From: Bacillota bacterium
GTDB lineage: Bacteria > Bacillota > Clostridia > Lachnospirales > Cellulosilyticaceae
Direction of reading: 5' to 3'
DNA length: 64,000 bases
Assembly: GCA_023393125.1 (NCBI GenBank)
Contig: JAEWMQ010000041.1
Coordinates: 62,001-126,000, forward strand
How positions within the stretch are numbered: the first letter of the stretch is position 1; every line of letters begins with the position of its first letter. The notes beneath the pieces were generated by a model. It was not told the origin of the DNA. It saw nothing but the letters and a program-made list of their open reading frames with translations, and searched no databases. Shown here piece by piece: positions 7,827-14,973 of the stretch. Both the position numbers and the translations under genes were made by a program.

Positions 7827-8582
7827 ATGGGAAAAGAGCATATACGTAAACAAAAATGGAAAGCAGGAAACATGGTTTATCCTATTCCGGCGGCAATGGT
7901 AAGTTGCGGAGATCGTGAAAGGGCCAATATTGTAACGGTAGGTTGGACAGGCACCATTTGTACTAATCCACCTATGACCTATATTTCTTTAAGGCCGTCT
8001 CGCTTTTCCTATGATCTCATCAAAGAAAGTGGTTATTTTGTTATTAACCTTACCACTAGAAGCTTAGTAAGAGCAACAGATTTTTGTGGGGTAAAAAGTG
8101 GAAGAGATATCGATAAGTTTAAGGCTATGAATCTTACGGTAATAAGAGATGAGGAAACAGGATGTCCTATGATAGGAGAAAGCCCTGTAAGCATTGTTTG
8201 TAAGACAAAAGAAATTAAAGAATTAGGATCACATCATATGTTTATTGCAGATGTACTTAATGTTTATATTGATGAAACATATTTAGATGAAAAAGGGAAG
8301 TTTCATTTAAATGCAACAGACTTAATTGCCTATTCTCATGGGAGTTACTTAACTTTAGGTGAAGAATTAGGAAGCTTTGGTTATTCTATTTGTAAGACTA
8401 AAAAGAAGGATATGACAAATAAAATAAAAAATGTTTCTAAGCCTTTACAGAGTAATAAATTAAAGGATGAATCAGTAAGTACTCATAAAAATAAACGTAA
8501 AAGCCAACAGAATTTTGACAAAAACTCTAGTACGAAAAACAAGATGAAAAAAGCTATTACTCATCAAAAGAAGAAAAAATAA
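7827..8582 (+). CDS. Flavin reductase-like FMN-binding protein with a basic C-terminal tail
   Basis: Members of the flavin reductase (HpaC-like) domain family bind FMN and act as NAD(P)H:flavin reductases or related flavoproteins. Residues 10-185 show the split-barrel pattern: PIPAAMVSCGD, a TVGWTGTICTNPPM segment, SLRPSRFSYDLI and ESGYFVINL. The final 60 residues are a lysine- and asparagine-rich disordered tail (251 residues in total), longer than the usual 170-200 of the family. The ATG at 7827 is preferred over a TTG at 7809 because GAAAGGA lies 9 bases upstream. The gene ends against a strong bidirectional terminator. Confidence 0.85.
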   Translation: MGKEHIRKQKWKAGNMVYPIPAAMVSCGDRERANIVTVGWTGTICTNPPMTYISLRPSRFSYDLIKESGYFVINLTTRSLVRATDFCGVKSGRDIDKFKAMNLTVIRDEETGCPMIGESPVSIVCKTKEIKELGSHHMFIADVLNVYIDETYLDEKGKFHLNATDLIAYSHGSYLTLGEELGSFGYSICKTKKKDMTNKIKNVSKPLQSNKLKDESVSTHKNKRKSQQNFDKNSSTKNKMKKAITHQKKKK

Positions 8583-8642
8583 AACAATGCAATTTAATCA
8601 AAAGAACGCCTCTATCGGCTTTAAAAAGTAGAATAATGAAAG

Positions 8643-8695
8643 ATAAAGCAATAGGAGTGAATAAATGGAAAATTTATTCACTCCTATTGCTTTAT
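8643..8695. terminator. Bidirectional terminator between convergent genes
   Basis: A perfect 24-bp inverted repeat (8643-8666 with 8672-8695, GGAAA loop) separates the + strand flavin reductase gene from the - strand DUF4397-like gene. The flanks are A/T-rich on each side, so it can serve both directions. Confidence 0.8.
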
Positions 8696-8702
8696 TTAAG
8701 AT

Positions 8703-9329
8703 TTAAAAGGATAAAAAAGAACTCCCATCAATGGATAATAAAAAATGCAAAGGATAATTGTCTGAAGCATTTCCAAGTAGATAAAGTGTGTAGATACGAG
8801 AAATTTTAAAAGAAGAATTTTTTAATTCACATACAGTGTCATTTTTCTCATGAGTTAAAGCAGTTATGTCATAAGTTCCAGGGGTAAAAGAGAGATAATG
8901 AGAGCTTTGGTGAGGGGGGATTTTTCTAAAAGCTAGAGTTTGTTCGGAAAACTGAATATTAACTAAGTGTAATAAATCACAAAAAGTACCTAGGCGTAAT
9001 AAACAATGTTCATTAGGTATAGGGCGTTGTGCATCATTAATAAGATAAAGACCTGGACCTAATGTTTTAAAATCTGTGCTAATAATAAGTGTATAAATTT
9101 TTTCATTACTAATCCAAATAGAACGTGTGCATAAAATATTAGTTTGTTCATGTAAAGTAATGCTGATTTGGTGTTCTCCTTTTGCAAGAGGTTTATAATG
9201 GCTAAAATCTTCATAAAGAAAGTCTTTTATATAAAGTACATCGTCTAAGTAAACATCTAGACTAACTGGATTTGGAAGTGCATGAAAACAACGTAAAAAA
9301 GCTTCAAAAGTATCTTTTTTATTTTTCAT
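8703..9329 (-). CDS. DUF4397-like domain protein
   Basis: The 208-residue protein appears to hold two copies of a DUF4397-like beta-sandwich repeat. The first has the phrase CFHALPNPVSLDVYLDD, then a hydrophobic strand and a PLAKGEHQISI turn. The second is weaker and includes LSFTPGTYDITAL. Both turns follow the pattern of a predicted loop ending in a G(T/E)(Y/H) strand. DUF4397 proteins are usually secreted, but no signal peptide or membrane anchor is seen here. GAGG lies 7 bases before the ATG at 9329. The function is unknown; the family call is from motif memory. Confidence 0.65.
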   Translation of the reverse strand: MKNKKDTFEAFLRCFHALPNPVSLDVYLDDVLYIKDFLYEDFSHYKPLAKGEHQISITLHEQTNILCTRSIWISNEKIYTLIISTDFKTLGPGLYLINDAQRPIPNEHCLLRLGTFCDLLHLVNIQFSEQTLAFRKIPPHQSSHYLSFTPGTYDITALTHEKNDTVCELKNSSFKISRIYTLYLLGNASDNYPLHFLLSIDGSSFLSF

Positions 9330-9552
9330 AACAATGCCTCATTATTCATATTCTATTATAGTATATGTAAAAGGTTAAAAATCATGTTACCTACCCGTTA
9401 GAAGACATACAAGTTGATTATAGATAGAAATAAGTAAGATAATTATATAAAGTAACTAATTATTTTATAAATAATTAGAAAATGATGTTCTTGTTGACAG
9501 AAATATTATAAAATGAGGGTATCATTATATGGAATTCTGAGGGAGGTTATAG

Positions 9553-10671
9553 ATGAATAAACATAAGCTAATGCAGCTCTTAAAAAATGATGAAGGATTT
9601 AAATTAGATTTTAAATTGAAATTGAGTTTAGAATTAGATTCAGAAAAAAAAGAGTTTGTAAAGGATGTAATTGCTATAGCAAATACACCGGGTGGGAGAG
9701 GTTATATCATATTTGGTGTAGAAGATGCAACGAGACAAATTATAGGTTTAGAAGCTATCCCTGAGCACATTGAGGAACGCATTCAACAAATAATTGCTAA
9801 TAGGGCAATGCCACCTGTTCCTGTACGCTTTGACACTATAGAAGTAGAACAAAAGGTATTAGGTGTTGTTACTATTTTTAAAAGTATGCAAGTGCCTCAT
9901 CAAATGCTTCAAACAGGTGCATTTTATATAAGAAGAGGGTCTACAACAGATAAAGCTACAAGACATGAAGTGGCTAATATGTTACAGCAATATGGCATGC
10001 TAAGTTTTGAAAATGTACCTTGTAGAGGAAGTAGCCTAAGGGATTTAGATGAAAAAGCTTTAAGTATTAAATGGGGGAATCAATTAGCGAATAATCATGA
10101 GCAGCTTTTATTATTAAGTTCATTAGGTATTATTGCAACAGATTATGAAAAAGAAGTCTATTATCCAACCTACGGTGGCTTGTTATTATTTGGAAAGCAT
10201 CCACAGGATTTTATACCGCAAGCTATCGTGGAAGTGAGTTGTAATAATCAGGTGATTGGAATAGAAGGTAACATTTTAGAGATGATTAAGGCCTTTGAAG
10301 AGTATGTAAGTAAGTTGTTACCTAAAAAATATCCGATTTCTGGACTAGTAGAAGTACTTACTAATGCAATTATACATAGAAGTTATTGGAATAATACACA
10401 ATATATTCAAGTTATTATTGATAAAAACTATGTGAAAGTGATCAATCCTATGAGTCATGAAATATATGAAGGAAAAGAGCGACGTTGGCGAGTTAACCCT
10501 TGGCTATACTCGCGGCTTCTTATTATGAGTCAAAGACAAGATAATTTTCATCTAGGAATAGGACTTGAGAAAACTAGAAAGCTATTCGAGACAGCTGGAG
10601 GTATTAAAATTGAAACAAAGCGTTTAGAAGGTATTTTTGAAGTGACTTTACCAGGGATAGCAGTTTACTAA
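9553..10671 (+). CDS. AlbA_2 (Schlafen-type) domain protein with GHKL-like ATPase region
   Basis: The N-terminal 140 residues match the AlbA_2/Schlafen AAA_4 divergent domain: a LDFKLKLSLEL start, the IAIANTPGGRGYIIFGVED motif, and FYIRRGSTTDKAT near residue 125. The C-terminal part has VEVLTNAIIHRSYWN, the N-box-like motif of the GHKL ATPase domain found in these proteins, sometimes annotated as RecG-like or as transcriptional regulators. It is 372 residues long, with a GGGAGG ribosome binding site and TTGACA (9494-9499) upstream but no well-spaced -10. The next gene starts 17 bases later, so it probably heads the operon with the DRTGG and H-cluster genes. A regulatory role is inferred from that position. 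Confidence 0.8.
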   Translation: MNKHKLMQLLKNDEGFKLDFKLKLSLELDSEKKEFVKDVIAIANTPGGRGYIIFGVEDATRQIIGLEAIPEHIEERIQQIIANRAMPPVPVRFDTIEVEQKVLGVVTIFKSMQVPHQMLQTGAFYIRRGSTTDKATRHEVANMLQQYGMLSFENVPCRGSSLRDLDEKALSIKWGNQLANNHEQLLLLSSLGIIATDYEKEVYYPTYGGLLLFGKHPQDFIPQAIVEVSCNNQVIGIEGNILEMIKAFEEYVSKLLPKKYPISGLVEVLTNAIIHRSYWNNTQYIQVIIDKNYVKVINPMSHEIYEGKERRWRVNPWLYSRLLIMSQRQDNFHLGIGLEKTRKLFETAGGIKIETKRLEGIFEVTLPGIAVY

Positions 10672-10688
10672 TTAAGGGGGAAATGATT

Positions 10689-11039
10689 ATGCAATTAAGA
10701 GAAGTAAAGAATTTATTAAATGCTAAATTATGGATTGGAGAAGAACAACTTTCTAGTGAGGTGTATACTGCATGCGGGTGTGATTTAATGAGTGATGTAC
10801 TCGCTTTTGCAAAGGAAAAAGTTCTACTATTAACAGGACTTGTAAATTTACAGGTTATTAGAACTGCTGAAATGCTAGATATTAAAGCTATCGTTTTTGT
10901 AAGAGGAAAATCACCTAGTGAAGATATGGTTAAATTAGCAAAAGAAAAAGGTATGGCTATTTTTTCCACAGAAGAACCACTCTATATAGCCTGCGGTAAA
11001 TTATATGAAGCAGGCTTAAGAGGTAAAGGAGACGCATAG
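10689..11039 (+). CDS. DRTGG domain protein (first copy)
   Basis: A stand-alone DRTGG domain protein of 116 residues. The domain occurs beside CBS domains and in phosphotransacetylase-type proteins and probably binds a ligand; its activity is unknown. The pattern LREVKNLLNAKLWIG at the start, VLLLTGLVNLQVIRTAEMLDIKAIVFVRG in two pieces in the middle, and IFSTEEPLYIACGKLYEAGL at the end fits small DRTGG proteins. ATG 10689 is chosen because AGGGGG (10675-10680) is 8 bases upstream; the ATG at 10683 is too close. The GHKL gene starts one base after its stop. A related copy lies at 12808. Confidence 0.85.
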   Translation: MQLREVKNLLNAKLWIGEEQLSSEVYTACGCDLMSDVLAFAKEKVLLLTGLVNLQVIRTAEMLDIKAIVFVRGKSPSEDMVKLAKEKGMAIFSTEEPLYIACGKLYEAGLRGKGDA

Positions 11040-11040
11040 T

Positions 11041-11463
11041 ATGAGATTACATTACCAGGTAGATGGGGAAGATTTCTTAAGAGCAGGAGAAGCTTCAGCG
11101 TCATTAAAAAGAACTTTAAAACAACTGGGAATGGATGCAACTATCATTAGAAAAATTGCGATTGCTATGTATGAAGCAGAGATGAATATGGTTATTCATG
11201 CTGATGGGGGAGATATAGATGTAGAAATTTGTACGGATTATGTCACTGTTATTTTGAAAGATATAGGACCAGGCATACCCGATATTGACCTAGCTATGAA
11301 GGCCGGTTATTCAACTGCTTCTCATCAAATACGAGAGTTAGGATTTGGTGCGGGTATGGGACTCCCTAATATGAAGAAATATAGTGATGCTTTGCATATT
11401 GAATCTAAAGTAGGTTCAGGAACTACTGTAACTATTAAAGTTTTTGTGGCAACTAATGAATGA
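11041..11463 (+). CDS. RsbW-like GHKL ATPase (possible anti-sigma/Ser-Thr kinase type)
   Basis: A 140-residue single-domain ATPase of the anti-sigma factor/serine kinase group (RsbW, SpoIIAB). The N-box is AMYEAEMNMVIHA, the G1 box is DIGPGI, and the G2 box is GFGAGMGLPN, all in the right order, with a final GSGTTVTIKV strand. In known partner-switching systems such kinases phosphorylate a STAS-domain antagonist and are opposed by a PP2C phosphatase. A PP2C gene is found at 20497, but no STAS gene is in the locus. The start is one base after the DRTGG stop and overlap with neighbours is tight, so it is co-transcribed. Confidence 0.88.
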   Translation: MRLHYQVDGEDFLRAGEASASLKRTLKQLGMDATIIRKIAIAMYEAEMNMVIHADGGDIDVEICTDYVTVILKDIGPGIPDIDLAMKAGYSTASHQIRELGFGAGMGLPNMKKYSDALHIESKVGSGTTVTIKVFVATNE

Positions 11464-11482
11464 GAAAGGAGGAAATAGGCTT

Positions 11483-12811
11483 ATGTATACCCACTCAGTG
11501 ACAATTGAAAAAGAAAAATGCATTGGTTGTACAGATTGTATTAAGCGCTGTCCAACTGAGGCTATTAGGGTGAGGGGATCCAAAGCAGAAATTATAGAAG
11601 AACGTTGTATTGACTGTGGTAATTGCATAAGGATTTGTAGAAATGGCGCTAAAAAAGCAGTCATGGATGAGTGGGAGATGCTGAGTAATTATACTTACTC
11701 TGTAGCCCTTCCTCCACCCTCACTATATGCTCAGTTCCCTAAAATAAAAAATATTAATGAGATATTAGAAGCACTTTATTGCATAGGTTTTACTGATTGT
11801 TTTGAAGTAGCTTTTGCAGCAGAAATGATTACACAAAGAATTTATGATTTTTTAGAAAAAGCAACACACCTACCTGTTATTTCATCTTCATGCCCTGCTA
11901 TTGTGAGACTAATTCAAAGACGTTTTCCATCATTATTACCTCATTTATTACCACTCATGTCACCTATGGAATTAGCTGCACGTTATGTTAAAAAGCAATA
12001 TGCAGAAAGAGGAATTGATCAAAAAGAAGTAGGTGTGTTTTTTATTTCCCCATGTCCTGCTAAAGCAACTGAGATTCACCGGCCAAAAGGCTTCTCAATG
12101 TCTTATGTGGATGGGGTTTTATCTATGCAAGCTTTATATAAAAAGATGAAGTCTAATCTAAAGCCTTTCGAAGGAAAAACCTTACATCGCAAAAGTAGTT
12201 ATATTGGATTGATGTGGGCTATGAGAACAGGAAGTCTAGATCAACATCGTATTAAAAGTCATATTTCTGTGGATGGGATGGAAAATGTAATTGGTATATT
12301 AGAGAAGGTGGAAGATGGAACATTGACAAATGTAAGCTACATTGAAGCTCTTGGATGCACAGGAGGATGCTTGGGAGGCGTTTTAACGGTTGAAAATGCA
12401 TTTATAAGCTGTAATACACTTAAAAAATGGATTGATCAAGAGAGTAGTAGTAAGCAAATTATAAAGTATCCAGAGATTTGGAGGGCGTTAAAAGAAGAAG
12501 CTTGTTATTTTGAAAAAAATATTACTCCAAGACCTGTTTTTACCTTGGATAGTGATATAGAGAAGGCCATTGTAAAAATGCAAGGCATAGAAGAACTATA
12601 TGGAAAGCTACCACAAATAGATTGTGGGGCATGTGGTGCACCTACTTGTAGATGCTTCGCCGAGGATGTTATTAAACAAAGGGCAAAAGTTGAAGAATGT
12701 GTTTTCATGCTAAGAGAAAAGATTAAAGATTTATCCGATCAAATACATGCTTTAACTCAAATTAATGTTCCGACTGAAAAAAGAGAAGTAAAAAAGGAGG
12801 AAATGAAATGA
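11483..12811 (+). CDS. H-cluster ([FeFe] hydrogenase large-subunit-like) protein with altered active-site loops
   Basis: The 442-residue protein has two N-terminal 4Fe-4S motifs (C13-C23 and C42-C52 regions), an iron hydrogenase large-subunit C-terminal domain (about 70-310), and a C-terminal 4Fe-4S motif C381, C384, C389, C406. The three H-cluster loops are L1 SSSCP (134-138), L2 SPCPAK (C191) and L3 GCTGGC (C292, C296). The ligand cysteines are kept, but the proton-transfer Cys of TSCCP is Ser136, and the Met before the L3 cysteine is Leu. That pattern fits uncharacterised or sensory groups rather than a fast enzyme. The ATG at 11483 follows AAAGGAGG by 10 bases. It overlaps the next gene by 4 bases. 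Confidence 0.88.
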   Translation: MYTHSVTIEKEKCIGCTDCIKRCPTEAIRVRGSKAEIIEERCIDCGNCIRICRNGAKKAVMDEWEMLSNYTYSVALPPPSLYAQFPKIKNINEILEALYCIGFTDCFEVAFAAEMITQRIYDFLEKATHLPVISSSCPAIVRLIQRRFPSLLPHLLPLMSPMELAARYVKKQYAERGIDQKEVGVFFISPCPAKATEIHRPKGFSMSYVDGVLSMQALYKKMKSNLKPFEGKTLHRKSSYIGLMWAMRTGSLDQHRIKSHISVDGMENVIGILEKVEDGTLTNVSYIEALGCTGGCLGGVLTVENAFISCNTLKKWIDQESSSKQIIKYPEIWRALKEEACYFEKNITPRPVFTLDSDIEKAIVKMQGIEELYGKLPQIDCGACGAPTCRCFAEDVIKQRAKVEECVFMLREKIKDLSDQIHALTQINVPTEKREVKKEEMK

Positions 12812-13137
12812 ATGTAAGAGAACTTAAGGTAGCATTAAACTTAAAATTAATGGCAGGAGAAGCAGGTCTATCACGAGAGGTAAAAGGTGGCTATACAGGA
12901 GATCTACTAAGTTTTGTAATTGCTCATGCAAAAGAAGATGATGTATGGGTTACTGTACAAGGACATATGAATACGTTAGCAGTAGCAGTTATGGTAGGCA
13001 TATCTGCTATTATTTTAGCTGAAGGAGTAGAAATTGATGAAGAGATGAGGCTAAGGGCAAATCAAGAAAAAATACCTGTATTTAGTTCAGAGAACAATAG
13101 TTTTACATTGGCACATGAAATTGCCAATTTATTATAA
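12808..13137 (+). CDS. DRTGG domain protein (second copy)
   Basis: A 109-residue stand-alone DRTGG protein related to the copy at 10689: LRELKVALNLKLMAGEAGL-type start, then a variable middle, WVTVQGHMNTLAVAVMVGI, and IPVFSSENNSFTLAHEI near the end. It overlaps the H-cluster gene by 4 bases (ATGA), a sign of translational coupling, and is followed 10 bases later by the PHP gene. Ligand and function are unknown. Two copies in one operon with a kinase-like ATPase suggest regulatory adaptors or phosphorylation targets, which is inference. Confidence 0.85.
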   Translation: MNVRELKVALNLKLMAGEAGLSREVKGGYTGDLLSFVIAHAKEDDVWVTVQGHMNTLAVAVMVGISAIILAEGVEIDEEMRLRANQEKIPVFSSENNSFTLAHEIANLL

Positions 13138-13147
13138 GGAGGGCAGT

Positions 13148-13864
13148 ATGTCGCTTATATATGATTTGCATGTTCATACAGCGGCTTCACCATGTGGCGA
13201 TATAACCATGACGCCTAATAATATTGTCAATATGAGTTTACTTAAAGGGCTAGAAGTGATTGCGATTACAGATCATCAAACGGCTGCTAACTGTGAGGCT
13301 GTTATGGCGGTGGGGAAAAAAAGGGGATTATTAGTAATACCAGGTATTGAAATTGAGTGTATGGAAGAGTTTCATTTAATTGCTTTATTTAGGAACCTAA
13401 ATGAGGCATGGGACATAGCCACGTGGATTAATGAAGGTCTTCCTAAAATGAAGAACAGAAAAGATTTGTTCGGTGAACAACTTATACTTAATGAGCAAGA
13501 TGAAATTGTAGGAGAACTAGAACAATTCCTTTTGACGGCAACTCAAATATCAGTATCTGATATTGTAAAAGAAGTGAGACGGAAAAAGGGTATTATTTAT
13601 CCAGCACATATCGATAGAAGGAGCTATAGTATTTTGTCTAACTTAGGAGCTGTACCAGAGGAATTAGATTTTAATATATTAGAAATCTCACAAAAATCAT
13701 CTCTAAAAGAATATGAAGAAAAATATAATAAATATACAGTTATACAATCTTCAGATGCACATTATTTGTTTGATATCTCTGAAAATACGAGAACTATACC
13801 AAGTAAAGCCCGTGAATTAATGAATTTAATTTATAAATTGAGCAAAAGTAACAAAGACTTATGA
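13148..13864 (+). CDS. PHP domain phosphoesterase-like protein
   Basis: The PHP domain is a metal-dependent phosphoesterase fold. The 238-residue product has DLHVHTAASPCGD at the start, AITDHQT near residue 40, PGIEIEC near 65, YPAHIDR near 155 and SSDAHY near 205, which supply the expected His/Asp/Glu metal ligands. AGGAGGG lies 6 bases before the ATG at 13148, and the longer frame to 13115 has no support. It closes the tight operon that begins at 9553 or 10689. PHP genes are often next to bifurcating hydrogenase genes in clostridia; their substrate there is unknown. Confidence 0.9.
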   Translation: MSLIYDLHVHTAASPCGDITMTPNNIVNMSLLKGLEVIAITDHQTAANCEAVMAVGKKRGLLVIPGIEIECMEEFHLIALFRNLNEAWDIATWINEGLPKMKNRKDLFGEQLILNEQDEIVGELEQFLLTATQISVSDIVKEVRRKKGIIYPAHIDRRSYSILSNLGAVPEELDFNILEISQKSSLKEYEEKYNKYTVIQSSDAHYLFDISENTRTIPSKARELMNLIYKLSKSNKDL

Positions 13865-13936
13865 GAATTTTATGTAAAAATTGACATAAAATTTATATAA
13901 AATGTAACACATTACTGAAAGTTCGGAATTTATTGA

Positions 13937-13993
13937 TTGACTTAGGGTGTAAATTGTGTTATTTTCATAAAGTAAGTACCTATTTTCTATAAT
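13937..13993 (+). promoter_or_regulatory. Candidate promoter elements of hndABCD
   Basis: TTGACT (13937-13942) with TATTTT (13960-13965) at 17-base spacing is one candidate. A perfect TATAAT at 13988-13993 without a good -35 is another, and it overlaps the left arm of the Rex-like palindrome. Another TTGACA (13881-13886) has no fitting -10. Confidence 0.4.
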
Positions 13994-14021
13994 TTTTGTT
14001 ATTTTTTTAACAAAAATTATA
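13988..14021. promoter_or_regulatory. Rex operator upstream of the hydrogenase operon
   Basis: A perfect 14-bp inverted repeat (13988-14001 with 14008-14021, spacer of six Ts) contains TTGTTATTTTTTTAACAA at 13996-14013. The clostridial Rex consensus is TTGTTAA-N4-TTAACAA, so 13 of the 14 specified bases agree. Rex is a repressor released by high NADH. The site is 36 bases before hndA, well placed to control NADH-dependent hydrogenase genes. Confidence 0.8.
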
Positions 14022-14048
14022 AAAGCTATGAAATAAGGAGGATATATT

Positions 14049-14546
14049 ATGGCATGTGAAGGTTGCAATAATAAGCTAACCCAGAGTTTGTATGCTGAGT
14101 TAGAACAGTTCATTAATGAGCTACCTGAAAAAAAGGGAGCACTTATTGCAGTGTTACATAAGGCACAAGGTTTATTTGGTTACTTACCAAAAGAAGTGCA
14201 GATGTTTGTAGGTGAAAAGCTCAATGTTCCTGTTTCACAAGTCTATGGCGTAGTAAGTTTTTATTCCTTTTTCACCATGACACCAAAAGGGAAAAATCCT
14301 GTATCCGTTTGTTTAGGAACTGCTTGTTATGTACGTGGTGCAGATAAAGTACTCGATGCCTTTAAGAAGGAACTAGGCATTGAGGTAGGACAAACAACAG
14401 TTGATGGTAAATTCTCATTAGATGCGCTTAGATGCGTAGGTGCATGTGGTCTTGCACCAGTTGTACTTATTGGAGAAAAAGTATATGGCCGTATTGGCTC
14501 AGCAGAAGAAGTGAAGAAAATCCTAAGTGAATATGATGAAGCGTAA
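14049..14546 (+). CDS. hndA: Bifurcating hydrogenase subunit, NuoE/HndA-like thioredoxin-fold 2Fe-2S protein
   Basis: This 165-residue protein is the 24-kDa-type (NuoE, HydC/HndA) subunit with one 2Fe-2S cluster. The ligands are C88 and C93 (CLGTAC) and C129 and C133 (CVGAC). The N-terminal helical part has the family ALIAVLHKAQGLFGYLP pattern. An extra CEGC at residues 3-6 is seen. In the complex it passes electrons between the flavin subunit and the hydrogenase. Strong AAGGAGG upstream; it is the first gene of the hndABCD operon and lies just behind the Rex operator. Confidence 0.92.
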   Translation: MACEGCNNKLTQSLYAELEQFINELPEKKGALIAVLHKAQGLFGYLPKEVQMFVGEKLNVPVSQVYGVVSFYSFFTMTPKGKNPVSVCLGTACYVRGADKVLDAFKKELGIEVGQTTVDGKFSLDALRCVGACGLAPVVLIGEKVYGRIGSAEEVKKILSEYDEA

Positions 14547-14557
14547 GGAGGAAAGCC

Positions 14558-14956
14558 ATGCCAAAAATAATGTCTTTAGATGAATTACAAGCTTTAAGAG
14601 AAAGTGTTAAAAATAAATTAGATTTAAGAGAAAAAGGCGATCATGTAGATCAAATGATTGTGATACGTGTTGCTATGGCAACCTGTGGGATTGCTGCAGG
14701 TGCAAGAGATATTATGAATTATTTTTCAGAAGAGGTACGTACACGTGGTCTTAACAATATTGTCATTACCCAAAGTGGTTGTATGGGGTATTGTTATGCA
14801 GAGCCTACAGTAGAAATTACTATTCCTGGTAAAGAACCTATTGTATATGGAGATGTTAATAAAGAGCGTGCAGCAGAAATATTGGAGAAACATATTATTG
14901 GTGGGGAAATGATAGAGGGTATTATACCCGTTACTCATAAGTCGCTTGATGAATAA
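14558..14956 (+). CDS. hndB: HndB-like 2Fe-2S ferredoxin domain protein
   Basis: A 132-residue thioredoxin-like 2Fe-2S protein corresponding to HndB of tetrameric NAD(P)-dependent hydrogenases. The cysteine pattern is C53 near VAMATCGIAAGA, and the SGCMGYCYAEPTVEI motif about 40 residues later. The spacer to hndA is 11 bases with AAGGAGG before the ATG. The gene between the NuoE and NuoF homologues is typical of the HndABCD layout and distinguishes it from trimeric HydABC enzymes. Its role is electron transfer or structural. Confidence 0.88.
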   Translation: MPKIMSLDELQALRESVKNKLDLREKGDHVDQMIVIRVAMATCGIAAGARDIMNYFSEEVRTRGLNNIVITQSGCMGYCYAEPTVEITIPGKEPIVYGDVNKERAAEILEKHIIGGEMIEGIIPVTHKSLDE

Positions 14957-14973
14957 AGGAAGGAGGTCCTAAT

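Noticed and set aside
10604..10969. 121-residue - strand frame across the AlbA_2 and DRTGG genes
   Set aside because: It is antisense to two supported genes and has no start signal or known motif.
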